NCBI GenBank assembly: GCA_964035015.1
Contig: OZ036002.1
Span: 1,062,001 to 1,126,000 of the forward strand
Source of the DNA: Corallium rubrum
Lineage: Eukaryota; Cnidaria; Anthozoa; Scleralcyonacea; Coralliidae
Length of the DNA stretch: 64,000 nt
Direction of reading: 5' to 3'
Positions 11,702-23,969 of this stretch are shown piece by piece (position 1 is the stretch's first letter; each line of letters starts with the position of its first letter). A program made the position numbers and the translations under genes. The notes beneath the pieces are model-generated. The model was not told the DNA's origin. It saw only the letters and a list, made by a program, of their open reading frames with translations, and ran no database searches.

Positions 11702-11891
11702 AGCCATATAAGAACTACTTGTTGACCGAGCGTGAGGTCTGTACTAGTGAAATATCGGACCGATGCTTTCAGTTTAGTACGGACCGAGACGAGCGCAGCG
11801 AGTTGAGGTCTGTGCAAAAAAAACAGAAGTCCGATATTTCACTAGTACAGACCGAACAAGCGAGGTCAATAAGTAGTTTATTATATGGCCA
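11702..11891. mobile_element. fold-back MITE, about 190 bp
   Basis: Left arm GCCATATAAGAACTACTTG... and right arm ...AAGTAGTTTATTATATGGC are inverted over about 65 bp. The arms contain the shared block GGTCTGTACTAGTGAAATAT. Short GAGCG/GCGAG motifs mark this common fold-back style. Confidence 0.7.
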
Positions 11892-12102
11892 TAAATGTTG
11901 TGAACGTTCTGTGAAAATTCGATCTATCTTTCTTGCGAACTAAACGAAAATGGTAGACATTTTCCCATTTTTAAAGTACTTTCCGTTGAGCTAGAGTCCT
12001 GAACTTTCTACCCCAAATAGTATTTTTCAATTGCTTTTGTTTGACATATTTATCAAGATCGCACGTTAAGTAGTTGAATAAAATATCATCAGAAATTCTA
12101 AT

Positions 12103-12475
12103 ACCGTATTTACTCGTTTAAGCGCCGCGGCGCTCTTTAAATTTTTAGTGTTTCGGATGCGGCGCTTATTTGAGGACGGCGCTTATTTGAGGGCGGCGCT
12201 CTTTAAAAATTATTTTATTTGTAAACGGTAACAAGAAATCTTATCAACAAAATAAACATGTTTCATATATTATCTTGTCATTCACATTGACATATACTCA
12301 CTTTGAACATATAAACACTGTAATACATGCAGGACAATAAATTTCCGAGGCTGTAGTTGCTTTTTAGTTTGGCTTCTCGAACAATTCTGTCTGACGGTAC
12401 TTCGATTAAGCACTGCATTGTTGTGAATAAGTGCGGCGCTTATTCGAGGGCGGCGGTTAAACGAGTAAATACGGT
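12103..12475. mobile_element. MITE, 373 bp, TIR ACCGTATTTACTCG
   Basis: The termini ACCGTATTTACTCGTTTAA and TTAAACGAGTAAATACGGT are near-perfect inverted repeats, followed inside by GCGCCGC-type GC-rich subterminal repeats (GGCGCTTATTTGAGG, seen about three times). The interior is AT-rich and non-coding. Confidence 0.75.
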
Positions 12476-12687
12476 GCTTGTGAAAAGTAAATGTTATATT
12501 ATTACGAACAATGTTACAAACGTTTTGGACATTTTAAAAACTTTCACAAAACGTGGAAACTCGAACTATATATACATCAAGTGAAAGCTTATAAAATTTC
12601 TAACAACATACCTGCACGATATATTTCAACAATGAGGTATATGTTAAAGCAATTATATTCACCTCATGCAGTGTCGATGAATAGTGT

Positions 12688-13166
12688 AGATATTCACCTC
12701 GCCGCTTCACGACGGGCATAAATGATGCTGAAAACGCTCACGTTAACGTGCCTTCATTCAACTTCTCAGGTTTTATTTCAGTTATTCTCAAATTTTGCAC
12801 CATAACGGACATCCATATAATCCTTCAAATGGTATGTTTTTTGTTTTTCAATTCTTTTTATTTTTCGCGGGAAAGTGACGTCACATGTTTGGCGCGAAAA
12901 TATTCTTTTAATATTTTTGCATATTTGATGGCTGCTTCAAATATTAAAACCAAATTTTCGCGCCAAATATGTGACGTCATTTTCCCGCAAAAAATACAAA
13001 AATTGGAAAAACAAGAAACATACGATTGGAAGGATTATGGATGTCTGGTATGGTGCAAAATTTGATACTAACTGAAATAAAACCTGAAAAGTTGAATGAA
13101 GGCACGTTTAACGTGAGCGTTTTCAGCGTCATTTATGCCCGTCGTGTCGCGGCTCGGTGAATATTC

Positions 13167-13168
<2 letters not shown>
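12688..13168. mobile_element. 480-bp fold-back element
   Basis: Nearly the whole segment is one long inverted repeat: 12,688-12,870 pairs with 12,985-13,168 (GACGGGCATAAATGATGCTG against its inverse), and the inner CGCGGGAAAGTGACGTCAC block also pairs. It ends exactly where the first CT microsatellite block starts. Confidence 0.75.
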
Positions 13169-13230
<62 letters not shown>

Positions 13231-13331
13231 GTCTCTCTCTCTGTCTCTCTCTCTCTCTGTCTCTCTCTCTGTCTCTCTCTCTGTCTCTCTCTCCGTCTCT
13301 CTCTGTGTCTCTCTCTCTCTGTCTCTCTCTC

Positions 13332-13368
<37 letters not shown>

Positions 13369-13375
13369 GTCTGTC
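13168..13375 (+). repeat. TC/TG microsatellite block 1
   Basis: A pure CT start becomes a GTCTCTCTCTCT-type repeat (12-bp period) and ends in GTCT tetranucleotides. All the SLSLSV and ERERDR ORFs over it are spurious. It forms the 5' border of LINE copy 1. Confidence 0.95.
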
Positions 13376-15175
13376 ATGGCGGAAGGAGCTCAAACTGCTG
13401 CTCTGATGAATGTCTCGAATAATGACCTTAGTCTGTTGCTTGAACATCTAAAATTTAGTGATGGGAAAAAGCCTAACTTCCTGTGGTTGGGAAGTAAAGA
13501 ACAGCTGGGTAAATTTATTATTTTAGTCTTTGGAAATCTAAGCGAAACGTTAGAAGACAACCAGGAGTTAAACTGGACCGAAGACACGATGCATAACATG
13601 GTTTTGTTGAAATTTAACCACCTTACTTTCAAGTTTTATACCACAACAACTACACTCGTTGTACAAGGACAAGGAGAACGTTGGGCAAAAGAAAAGCTCT
13701 ACAGTCTTCTTGGTTTATCGAAAGCGACCTGTGTTGAAACAGATCCGGAGAAGAACCTCAAAGAGAATAATGGAGACATCTGCGAAGCTTCAATAAACTC
13801 TGTCGGATATCTGAACGATTTATCCGTTCTAGAAGTAACTCGACCAGATGTAGCCATACATCAAGAAAGCAATGTTGCTCAAGAAATTGATTCCCTGAAA
13901 AAGGAATTTAGCAAAATGAAGTGTTTAGTGGACGCCTTGATCTCGAAGGGAAATATGCAAATTGAACGGGGTGTCAACGATACGCCCTCTGCCGAAGAAA
14001 TTTTATCACTTAAGCAGCAAGTTGCAGATCTTTCCCTTGACAGAAATATACTTACGAAGAAAATCAATGAATTAGAAAAAGAAAAGGCAAGTCTTTTGAC
14101 AGTAATTCGCGTTTTACATGATGTTAAACAAACACAAGCAAGTGAGACTTCGTGTAAAAGCAACAAGGATACTGACAAAGTTGACGAATCTCATAAAGTG
14201 ATAGATGAGAAAGCAGTACTCAAGGATGAAGAAAACGCCAAAGAAAAGAAGAAGAAGACGAAGAAGAAGAAGAAGATGAATACAAAGAGCAAACACCAAC
14301 TGAATAGTGAAACCAATGGAAATTCTGCGACTGACGATGACGTGCAAATAATTCCACCTGATTCTTCCTCAACAACTCAACCGTCAGAGCCTAAGGCCGC
14401 GTTTACACTATTACGGTACGGTTGTGGTCCGGATTGGGGTGAGTGTTCCGTAACAAAAAATTCGTCTGTTTACACTATGACGGTACGGTAAATTTACCAT
14501 AGCGTAGTGATTTGTAGCCGGAGTGCTAAGCGTAGTGACTACGCTACGGCAAACCACTCCGGAATAGTGTAAACACAACAAAGAAACGTAGTGATTTTTC
14601 AACGGAAGACTGACCTTACCGTAATAGTGTAAACGAGGCCTAAAAGTGATGGAAATGGTACAAAACAGCAAGCCACCACATTAATACTAGGAGATTCTAT
14701 CACCAATAGACTGTCCAGCTATCAATTAAGCAAGTCAACAAAGTCTAAAGTGATTGTGCGTTCGTTCTCTGGTGCTCATGTCCGTCATATGTACCATTAC
14801 ATGCTGCCCTCTCTACAAGAAATTAAACCTGCCAATGTTGTGCTTCATGTGGGGACAAATGATCTTAGTGCCAAAACACCGCAAGCTGTTGCCGACGAGA
14901 TTCTAGATCTAGCACAACATATTGAGAATAATCATCCTGGTACAACTGTCTGCCTTTCCGAGATGACACAAAGGTTTGATTCAGACGATCTTTCAAAGAA
15001 GGTTGGTGAAGCAAACAAGGTAATCTCTAAATGCTGTAGCCAGTATGGACGAGTACTGATAAAACACAATAATATTGACATTACTTCATTAAGTAAACGT
15101 AAACTTCATTTAAATAGCAAGGGAGTAGCATTGATCGCTAGTAACTTTACTAATAGCATCGAGAGACTCAATTGA
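13376..15175 (+). pseudogene. LINE 1 ORF1 (coiled coil and SGNH esterase), MITE-split
   Basis: ATG at 13,376 opens about 340 codons: an N-terminal globular part, a coiled-coil stretch (about residues 170-245) and a lysine-rich linker. A 246-bp MITE then intervenes. Beyond it the same frame resumes with an SGNH/GDSL-type hydrolase domain: LGDSIT (block I serine), HVGTNDL (block III Asn) and HLNSKG (block V His). Such esterase domains are known in ORF1 of CR1 and L2 elements, where ORF1 binds the element RNA. Insert plus one 3-bp target copy is 249 bp, so the downstream frame is kept, but stops inside the MITE end translation. ORF1 ends in UGA at 15,173. Confidence 0.85.
14395..14640. mobile_element. 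PIF/Harbinger-type MITE in ORF1 of LINE 1
   Basis: 246 bp with TIRs GGCCGCGTTTACACTATTAC and GTAATAGTGTAAACGAGGCC, flanked by TAA on both sides. A 3-bp TWA duplication is the Harbinger signature. The inside repeats CCGGAGTG and GTAGTGA motifs in inverted order. It arrived after the LINE. Confidence 0.8.
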
Positions 15176-18081
15176 TGGTGTACTAGTTCCGTTGAGGAAA
15201 CCACTGATAATAGCAGCTCCACAACGCGAATTCCTAATATAGATAAGCCTAATTTACCGAAAGGATTCAAGTTTGGTTTGCTTAACATAAATGGTCTATT
15301 AACTCATATAGATCAGTTGAGGATGTTGATAACTGAGTATCAGTTTGATGTGTTAGCTATCAACGAAACCAAGCTTGATTCTACTATCACTGATGGCCTT
15401 GTTAGAATTAATGGTTATACATTAGAGAGGAAAGATCGGAATATTAATGGTGGTGGAGTCTCTCTGTACATCCGAGAAAACGTAAACTATGTTGTCAGGA
15501 GAGAACTTGTACCAGGTTCTCTTGAAATGATAGCGATTGAAATTTCTAAACCAAATGTTAAATCATTTATTATTTCAACTTGGTACAGACCACCTGATAC
15601 CCCGATCGGTCTTTTTACTGATTTTGAGAATTTCCTTAAATCTGTTGATTCTGAGGGTAAGGAAACCTTACTGGCAGGGGATGTTAATTGCAATTTGGCA
15701 ATTGATTCAAAGGACTCCATGTCCGCTCCAGTAAGGTTTCTTTACGAAGCTTATCAATTCTGCCAACTCATTAAAAATTACACCAGAGTAACCAGTCATT
15801 CAATGACCTTGATCGATCATTTGATAACGAACGAGCCAAGTAATATGTCGGCATCAGGAGTTATTGAAACTGCAATTAGTGATCACTATTTAATTTATGG
15901 AGTACGAAAGTTTCCGACATTTAAGAGTAATCCTAAATACATAGAAAGTCGAAATATGAAGAATTTTGACCCTGATTTGTTTATTCATGATCTCAATAAG
16001 GTGCCGTGGGACTTGTTGGATATAAGTGATGATCCGAATGACATGGTATACACTTGGGAAAATCTATTCTTGGAGGTGCTTGATATTCACGCACCTTTAA
16101 GGAAAAGGAGAGTTAAAAATAAGCCTTCTCCTTGGCTTACGCCGTCCATTAAGAAACTAATGAACACTAGGGATCACTTAAAAAAGAAATCATTAAGAAT
16201 GCCTCAAGTGCTTTTTCTATGGCCTATAAGGCTGCAAGAAATAAGGTAAACATTGCAATTCAAAAGGCTAAAAAAGATTATATTTCTGAAGAGGTTAGCA
16301 ATGATGACGGGAACACCAGACGTACTTGGAAGGCAATAAACTTGCTACTTGGACGAAAGTCCAAGATTACTGGTATGACAGAGTTGAAGGTTGGCGAATC
16401 AATTCTCACAGATTCGCACAGCATTTCTAATGCGTTCAACGATCATTTTTCGTCAGTAGGTGTTAAAATTAGTGAAGCTGTTCCAACTACGTCGGTAACC
16501 CCTGAGTCTTTTGTTAAACCTGCTATGTCTAATTTCCAATTTACTGAGATTCCTGTTTCAGCAGTTCACCTTATGTTATCTAAATTGTTAGTATCTAAAG
16601 CATGTGGCATTGATGGAATTTCTGCAAAACTATTGAAATATTCTGCAAATGTGATAAGTGATCCGCTGTGTTCTATATTCAACAAGTCTTTAAGTTCGGG
16701 CATATTTCCGGATAGTTGGAAAATTGCTAAAATTTTTCCAATATACAAGGGAAATATCAAAAATGATCCCAACAACTACAGACCAATCTCTGTACTACCA
16801 ATTCTGGCCAAGGTATTTGAAAAGCTTGTCTTTGACCAAATTTATTCATACTTGACGGAAAATGGTATACTGAGTAAGTTCCAATCAGGATTCCGGTCAA
16901 ATCACTCCACTTTAACTGCTCTACTACAAGCAACCGAAAGGTGGTTTAAGAATATAGACAATAGTTTCATGAATGGAGTTGTTTTTGTGGATTTGAGTAA
17001 GGCTTTTGACACTGTTGACCATGCAATTCTTTTAAAAAAGTTAAACATATATGGTGTGGGAGGAAAATCATTGGAATGGTTCTCCTCTTATCTCTGTAAC
17101 AGATTACAGCGTTGCATGGTTAATAATACATTGTCACAGTCTCGGCCCATGTTAACGGGTGTTCCACAGGGATCTACCCTAGGCCCTCTTCTATTTTTGG
17201 TATACGTGAACGATCTCCCCAACTGTTTAGAGCACACAGCTCCCGGTATGTATGCTGATGATACTCAGATTACTGCGACTGCAGACACCGTAGAAGAACT
17301 TGAAAACCTGCTTAATAAGGATATGGAGAATTTGAATATTTGGATTAATGCTAACAGGCTTTCGGCAAACGGAACTAAAACTGAGTTTATCATCATAGCT
17401 TCTAATTATAGATTAAAGCAATTACTGGGTGATCCTAAGATAAAGATAAATCATGAAGTTATAAGACGGGTCTCTAAAGCAAAATTACTAGGAGTTGTTA
17501 TTGACGAAAAATTAACTTGGGAAGATCACTTAAATGAAATAATTATACCAAAGGTATTGAAGGGTCTTCGTATGCTCAGAGAATTGCGATCTATTCTAAC
17601 ATTCCCTCAAATGATATCCCTGTATCAATCATTGGTGGTACCTCACTTTGATTATTGTAGTACCATATGGGGAAACTGTGGAATAGTCTTAAGAAATAAG
17701 CTTCAAAAGCTGCAAAACAGGGCTGCTCGAATTATTACCAGGTCTGGATACGAGGTCAGATCAGCTGAAATTTTATCATCACTTGGTTGGTGTGACCTCG
17801 AGACCAGAAGAAATCGGCAAAAAGCCACGGTGATGTACAAAGTAATCAGTAGTATTGCTCCTGACTACTTACAAGAGCTGTTTGTACCAGTAAATGAGGC
17901 ACATAATTACAATTTACGTTTCTCAGATATAAACGTTAAAATTCCACAACCTCATACTGAGTACCTTAAACGTAGCTTATCTTACAGTGGCGCTCTCTTA
18001 TGGAACAGTTTACCATCAACAATAAAAAGTCTCCAAAATGTAAATAATTTTAATAATATAATTAATACCTATACTTTTTAA
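15176..18081 (+). pseudogene. LINE 1 ORF2, endonuclease and reverse transcriptase, one frameshift
   Basis: ORF2 follows the ORF1 stop in the same frame. The AP-like endonuclease shows LLNINGL, AINETKLDS, GGGVSLYIRE, YRPPD, LAGDVNCN and SDHYLIYG. The reverse transcriptase shows FVDLSKAFDTVDH, PQGSTLGPLLFLVYVNDLP and the catalytic MYADDT. The C-terminal region has FDYCSTIW and LQKLQNRAARIIT. The frame shifts once near 16,190-16,215 (a net one-base change), moving the reverse transcriptase into another frame. No in-frame ATG lies between the ORF1 stop and the first endonuclease strand, so ORF2 would need read-through or re-initiation. The protein would nick the target and copy RNA at the nick. 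Confidence 0.85.
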
Positions 18082-18144
18082 TTGAACTATTGTAGCTTTT
18101 TGCATTTTAATTTTAATTTGTAAATATTTAAGTATATTTGGTGT

Positions 18145-18206
18145 TACGGCTTACATGAAAAGCAATTTGTATATAATTGATGTAACTACCGTGATTAAAT
18201 AAAGTT
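18145..18206 (+). other. LINE 1 conserved 3' hairpin
   Basis: ACGG pairs with CCGT and TTACAT with ATGTAA, with an inner CAATT/AATTG helix, followed by AAATAAAG and then TCTCTC. Similar hairpins end copies 2, 3 and 4. Confidence 0.7.
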
Positions 18207-18360
18207 GTCTCTCTCTCTCTCTCTCTCTCTCTGTGTCTCTCTCTCTGTCTCTCTCTCTGTCTCTCTCTCTGTCTCTCTCTCTCTGTCTCTCTCTCTGTCT
18301 CTCTCTCTCTTTCTCTCTCTCTGTCTCTCTCTCTGTCTCTCTCTCTCTCTCTATCTCTCT
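18207..18360 (+). repeat. TC/TG microsatellite block 2
   Basis: Imperfect (TC)nTG repeat between the tail of LINE 1 and the 5' end of LINE 2. Confidence 0.95.
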
Positions 18361-18436
18361 GAGAACAGACGTGTCTTCTCGAGCTCCCGAATATTTTCAA
18401 AGATAATATACATCCTTGTCAATTTATATCGCTGTT

Positions 18437-19861
18437 ATGGAAAATAATATATCCAGAAATGCTTTATCCTACAATGAAGACTCCAACTACTTCGAATGGT
18501 CTGAGGATATCCATTCTTTACAGAAATTCATCGTAAATATCCTTCAGAATGACCAAGGGCATGAACCAGAATATGCCGCCATCAACGAAGACAAACATCA
18601 CAACATGTTTTCCTTTAAAGCGAACGACTGTACAGTCAAACACTATTTAACTACGCAAAAGATTATTATTCAAGGCCCTGGTAGTTCGAACCTATCAGAA
18701 AAACTATCTCAGTTTATCGAAGACGGCGAGGAAACCCTTCAGGAAAGTTTAAGCAACACCATCAGCACGAGTCTTGGAATCAACGAAGCGTCTCTTGGCG
18801 AATGTCAACTAAATTCAACTGAGTTTGATTCAACCTGTGTCGCTTCCCAAGATTTTACGTTAAATCAACCTAATTGTGATTGTTTCCTTCTAAAAGCTGA
18901 TTTAAAAAAAGTTCAACTAGATATTATTCTGTTGAAAAAAGCCGTTGATTCTAAATCGAACTCTCATATGCAAATTGGGGAAGACGATGAGACGAAAATT
19001 AAGCTGCGTGACGAAAATGAATTACTTCGTAAAGAGGTCGATCTACTCAAGACAGAGAACAAGAATCAATCGAATTTGATTCATAAGCTTGAATCCGAAA
19101 AAGCCAGCTTAATTACTTCTCTAAGAATCCTGCATACCGACTTGAGAACAGGCGACGAAGCTGTATCTCAGGCTGCTCAACATGGTAGTGTTAACCAACA
19201 AAATAATAACACTCAGAAGCCTAAATCTAAATCGAAGAAGAACAAAGAAAAGAAGAAGAATGCTCAAGGTCAAGAAGTCCCAAGAGACAACGCCGTTGAT
19301 AAGTCTCCTGATCAAACGAATGATGATGATTCTGCATTAAACCAAAACCATGCCTCAACTAAATCTGTCATAATTCTTGGGGATTCGACTATCAAAGGCA
19401 TAAAATGGTGGAAATTGCCGAAAAATGATAAAGGACCTCGAATCAACATAAAATCCTTTCCTGGCTGTACTGTTGATGATATGGAAAGCTATATGCTACC
19501 ATCATTACGTAAAGATCCTGACGAAATAATTCTACATGTCGGAACTAATGACCTTAAATCAATGAATCCCCAACAAGTGGCTGAAAGTGTGGTGAACCTA
19601 GCTGACAACATTGTGCAGAATTCCAAAGCGAAGGTGTCGCTATCTGCTATTCTCCGAAGGTCAGATGATCCTGTACTGTCAGACAAGGTACCAAAAGTAA
19701 ACAAGGTATTAAAAACTTTTAGCACTAATAGGGGATGGTCTTTTATTGACCACAATAACATTGACCATAAGTCCTTAAATAATAGAGGTCTTCATCTGAA
19801 CCAACAGGGTTCATCTACCTTATCCAAAAACTTTATGGCGCACATAAATAAGTCGTTTTGA
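18437..19861 (+). CDS. LINE 2 ORF1 with SGNH esterase domain
   Basis: 475 codons from ATG 18,437 (GTTATGG; I prefer this to the upstream non-ATG extension). An N-terminal domain resembles that of LINE 1 (about residues 1-85). A predicted coiled coil lies at about 185-240, then a lysine-rich linker, then the esterase domain at about 310-475 with ILGDSTIKG, HVGTNDL and LHLNQQG carrying the Ser, Asn and His positions. The product is an RNA-binding and possibly lipid- or membrane-acting ORF1 protein of the element. It ends in UGA at 19,859, after which ORF2 continues in the same frame. Confidence 0.85.
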   Translation: MENNISRNALSYNEDSNYFEWSEDIHSLQKFIVNILQNDQGHEPEYAAINEDKHHNMFSFKANDCTVKHYLTTQKIIIQGPGSSNLSEKLSQFIEDGEETLQESLSNTISTSLGINEASLGECQLNSTEFDSTCVASQDFTLNQPNCDCFLLKADLKKVQLDIILLKKAVDSKSNSHMQIGEDDETKIKLRDENELLRKEVDLLKTENKNQSNLIHKLESEKASLITSLRILHTDLRTGDEAVSQAAQHGSVNQQNNNTQKPKSKSKKNKEKKKNAQGQEVPRDNAVDKSPDQTNDDDSALNQNHASTKSVIILGDSTIKGIKWWKLPKNDKGPRINIKSFPGCTVDDMESYMLPSLRKDPDEIILHVGTNDLKSMNPQQVAESVVNLADNIVQNSKAKVSLSAILRRSDDPVLSDKVPKVNKVLKTFSTNRGWSFIDHNNIDHKSLNNRGLHLNQQGSSTLSKNFMAHINKSF

Positions 19862-22789
19862 TTAGATGATGTTGGCAATTTCAGTGATTATGCAAATCGG
19901 AATTGTGGAGTCAGCTATGATACACCTTTGTTACTACCTAAAGTGAGAGGCTTTAAAATGGCCAGTTGAAATATTGCAAGCTTAGTCTTGCATATTGACG
20001 AGTTAAGAATCATGATGGTAGATCAAACTTTGGATATATTAGCGTTAAATGAAACTAGACTTGACTCCACAATATCTGATAATTTAGTTCATATTGAGGG
20101 ATACATAATAATTAGGCGAGATCGAAATCGCAGTGGAGGTGGAGTCTGTATATATCTTCGCTCGAATATAAATTATAGACTCAGAGCTGATTTAAATATC
20201 GAGCCTTTTGAAATACTTAGTATCGATATCTTTAAACCAAATAGTGTACCCTTTAATATCACAGCTCTCTATAGGCCTCCCTCTTGCAATGTCGGGTTTT
20301 TCTCCAGTTTAGAGAAAATAGTTCAAACTCTAGACGTGGAATCTAAAGAGTTTATTCTTCTTGGTGATCTTAATTGCAATTATATTACTGAAAATTATGA
20401 TAACCAATTGATCCATCTAAAACAGATCAGTGAAACTTTTCAACTAACCCAAATGATTAAAGAACCAACTAGGATAACACCTTCGTCAAAAACACTGATT
20501 GATGTGATTTTTTCAAATGATCCTTCACGAATCATACTCACAGGAGTTGCTCACATTGGAGTAAGTGACCACAGTTTGGTATATGCGGTTCGAAAAATTG
20601 CAATTCCAACAAAAAATACACATAAGTATGTAACAACAAGATCATTCAAAAATTTTAATGCCGAATCTTTCATTTCTGATCTTAAAGAAGTACCTTGGAA
20701 TAACTTAAGCCATTGTAATACTTCGGATGAAATGCTAGAGACCTGGCAGGAATTGTTTACATCTATTGCTGACGTGCATGCCCCAACAAGAAGCAGGAGA
20801 GTTAGAAATAAACAATCACCTTGGATTACATCACAAATAAGAAAAATGATTATTGATCGTGATAAATTGAAAAAGCGGGCAATCATAACGAACGATACTA
20901 ATCTATGGGCTAGTTTTAAGAAAATGAGAAATTTAGTTACAAATAAAATTAAGGAGGCCAAATCAAGATTCTATCACTCACAAATTGAGAAAAATGTGGG
21001 TGACTCCAGAGCAATATGGAAAACCGTCAATCAGTTGTCACATCGTAAACACACTAGTAATAGTAGTATTAACGAGTTGGTTGTCAATGAAGTATCTTAC
21101 ACTGAACCTTCCGCTCTCTGTGAGATCTTCAATGACCATTTTAGTAATATTGGACCTAAATTGGCAGCGTCTATGACGGATAGTGAGAAAAGTTTTGATT
21201 CCTATATTAAGCCTACCAAGTATTCCTTTAATTTACAGCCAATTACACCTGAGTTTGTTTTAAGTATTCTCCTTAAGATGCCAGTTCATAAATCTACAGG
21301 TCTAGACAACATATCCTGTAGGCTTCTTAAGGCAGCTGCTCCAGTTATTTGCTTTTCACTATCAACTATTATTAACAAATCTATAGAGAGTGGTATTTTT
21401 CCTTCGGGTTGGAAGAACGCGAAAGTCTTCCCTCTCTTTAAGGCTAATGATCGAACGGACCCAAATAATTATAGACCAATTTCGGTATTGCCGGTAATGT
21501 CTAAGATCTGTGAAAAAGCTGTATATGGCCAACTTTATGGTTATTTAACTGAACATAAATTATTGGCAAAATATCAGTCAGGTTTTCGTTCATTACACTC
21601 TATGGTTACAGCTCTGTTGGATGCTACCAATGAGTGGTATTTAAATATGGATGAAGGCCTGATGAATCTTGTCGTATTTCTCGATTTGGCAAAGGCATTC
21701 GATACTGTTTCTCATAATATCTTATTACAAAAACTAAAATACTATGGTGTCGATGGCCTTACTCTCAATTGGTTTGAGTCATATTTAACAAATAGGCAGC
21801 AGCAATGTGTTGTGGGGAACTGCACGTCAAAACCTAGAAAATTGACCTGTGGTGTACCACAAGGATCTATATTAGGACCACTACTATTTTTGATATACAT
21901 CAATGATCTCCCTGCGTGTCTTCAGTGTACAACATCGCGCATGTATGCTGACGATACCACTTTGAGTGCTGCTTCAAAATCAACAATTGACCTTCAACAA
22001 AAAGTTAATTGTGACCTAAATAATGTCAAAACATGGTTGCTATCTAATAAACTTAGTTTAAATGTATTGAAAACAGAATACATGTTCATTGGTTCAGAAT
22101 TTAGATTGTCTAATTTAGGTCGTGTTTCATCTCTAATATTTGACAATCAACCAATAAAGAGAGTAACGACTGCCAAGCACTTGGGGGTAGTTTTAGATGA
22201 TAATTTAGCCTGGCATGAACAAGTTTATCATATCTGTAAAAGAGTAGGTCGCTCGATAAACTGCCTCAAGCAAGCACGAAAATTTGTTCCGAAGAACATA
22301 TTGTTGGTCATCTACAGCTCACTTATCCTGCCATTATTTGATTATTGTGATGCCGTATGGGCAAATTTGAATAAGGGCCTTTCTAGAAAATTACAAAAAC
22401 TGCAAAATCGTGCGGCTCGCATCATTACTTTTCAAGGATATGATATCAGGTCAAGCGATATTTTAAATCAATTAAACTGGGATCAGCTGTCTGTTAGAAG
22501 AAGTAAACGGATATGTGTTATAATGAATAATATCATTAGTGGCACTGTACCGGACTATCTTAGCCAAATGTTTATGAAAAGTGATGAAATCAACTCATAC
22601 AGGCAAAGGTTAAGAGAAAGTGAAAATAATTTAATTATTACTCGTATCCCCAAAACAGAATATTGTAAGAAAAGTTTTTCCTATAGAGGTGCAAAACTCT
22701 GGAATTCACTGCCAAATGAGCTTAAAGTCTTGCGGAATAAATATCAGTTCAAAAATAAACTATCTGCATACACGGAAATAGCCAACTAA
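19862..22789 (+). CDS. LINE 2 ORF2, endonuclease and reverse transcriptase
   Basis: Same frame as ORF1. A second UGA at 19,967-19,969 lies in the first endonuclease strand, where sister copies have a leucine, so it is a probable nonsense change (a single-base difference). After it the frame is open to 22,789. The endonuclease motifs are LALNETRLDS, GGGVCIYLR, YRPPS, LLGDLNCN and SDHSLVYAV. The reverse transcriptase has VFLDLAKAFDTVSH, PQGSILGPLLFLIYINDLP and RMYADDT. The C-terminal LFDYCDAVW and KLQNRAARIIT blocks are typical of the CR1/L2/jockey-like branch. One ATG (19,956) lies 11 bp before the nonsense codon. Confidence 0.85.
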
Positions 22790-22923
22790 ATCAATTCTTT
22801 ATTTTTAAATTTTTTATTTTTTTATTTTTCTCAAGAAATTCAAAATTGTAAAAATATTTACTATGTTGTATTTAGTTAGGTTAAATAATTACTGTTAGAT
22901 AGTAATTTTTATATTTTTAATAA

Positions 22924-22998
22924 TACGGCTTTCATGGAAAGAAGTTTAATATGTAACTTATCGAAATTACCGTATTCAAATAAAGGTCAATCAATCAA
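22924..22998 (+). other. LINE 2 conserved 3' hairpin and tail
   Basis: ACGG/CCGT and TTTC/GAAA helices with an inner AAGTT/AACTT helix, then AAATAAAGG and (AATC)3 joined to TCTCTG. Confidence 0.7.
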
Positions 22999-23060
22999 TC
23001 TCTCTGTCTCTCTCTCTGTCTCTCTCTCTGTCTCTCTCTCTGTCTCTCTCTCTGTCTCTC

Positions 23061-23127
<67 letters not shown>

Positions 23128-23394
23128 GTCTCTCTCTCTGTCTCTCTCTCTGTCTCTCTCTCTGTCTCTCTCTCTGTCTCTCTCTCTCTGTCTCTCTCTC
23201 TGTCTCTCTCTCTGTCTCTCTCTCTGTCTCTCTCTCTGTCTCTCTCTCTGTCTCTCTCTCTGTCTCTCTCTCTGTCTCTCTCTCTGTCTCTCTCTCTGTC
23301 TCTCTCTCTGTTTCTCTCTCTGTCTCTCTCTCGGTCTCTCTCTCTGTCTCTCTCTCTGTCTCTCTCTCTGTCTCTCTCTCTGTCTCTCTCTCTG

Positions 23395-23443
<49 letters not shown>

Positions 23444-23782
23444 GTCTCTCTCTCTGTCTCTCTCTCTCTGTCTCTCTCTCTCTCTGTCTCTCTCTCTCTG
23501 TCTCTCTCTCTCTCTGTCTCTCTCTCTGTCTCTCTCTCTGTCTCTCTCTCTGTCTCTCTCTCTCTGTCTCTCTCTCTGTCTCTCTCTCTGTCTCTCTCTC
23601 TGTCTCTCTCTCTGTCTCTCTCTCTGTCTCTCTCTCTGTCTCTCTCTCTGTCTCTCTCTCTGTCTCTCTCTCTGTTTCTCTCTCTGTCTCTCTCTCTGTC
23701 TCTCTCTCTGTCTCTCTCTCTGTCTCTCTCTCTGTCTCTCTCTCTGTCTCTGTCTCTCTCTCTGTCTCTGTCTCTGTCTCTG

Positions 23783-23837
<55 letters not shown>

Positions 23838-23935
23838 GTCTCTCTCTCTGTCTCTCTCTCTGTCTCTCTCTCTGTCTCTCTCTCTGTCTCTCTCTCTGTC
23901 TCTCTCTCTGTCTCTCTCTCTGTCTCTCTCTCTGT

Positions 23936-23969
<34 letters not shown>

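Larger units (their letters stand above)
11421..12640 (+). repeat. direct duplication about 1.07 kb apart
   Basis: The stretch 11,423-11,535 (AAGTAAATGTTATATCATTA onward, ending TTTCAACAATGAG) recurs at 12,483-12,634. The second copy has extra sequence (CACAAAACGTGGAAACTCG) in the middle. Two MITE-like elements lie between the copies, so a local duplication or a shared repeat family was later broken up. Confidence 0.65.
13376..18206 (+). mobile_element. LINE copy 1 (CR1/L2-like)
   Basis: A non-LTR retrotransposon whose ORF1 ATG directly follows the microsatellite, then ORF1 with an esterase domain, ORF2 with endonuclease and reverse transcriptase, a 3' UTR and a terminal hairpin (18,145-18,192) followed by AAATAAAG and a TCTCTC tail. 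It is broken by a MITE in ORF1 and a frameshift in ORF2, so it cannot move by itself. Confidence 0.9.
18361..22998 (+). mobile_element. LINE copy 2 (CR1/L2-like), nearly complete
   Basis: The best-preserved copy: a 76-bp 5' leader, full ORF1, ORF2 open for more than 930 codons except one UGA near its start, a 3' UTR, a hairpin at 22,924-22,973, AAATAAAGG and an AATCAATCAATC tail running into the next TC/TG block. It differs clearly in protein sequence from copies 1 and 3, so these are separate families or old divergent lineages and not recent duplicates. Confidence 0.9.
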
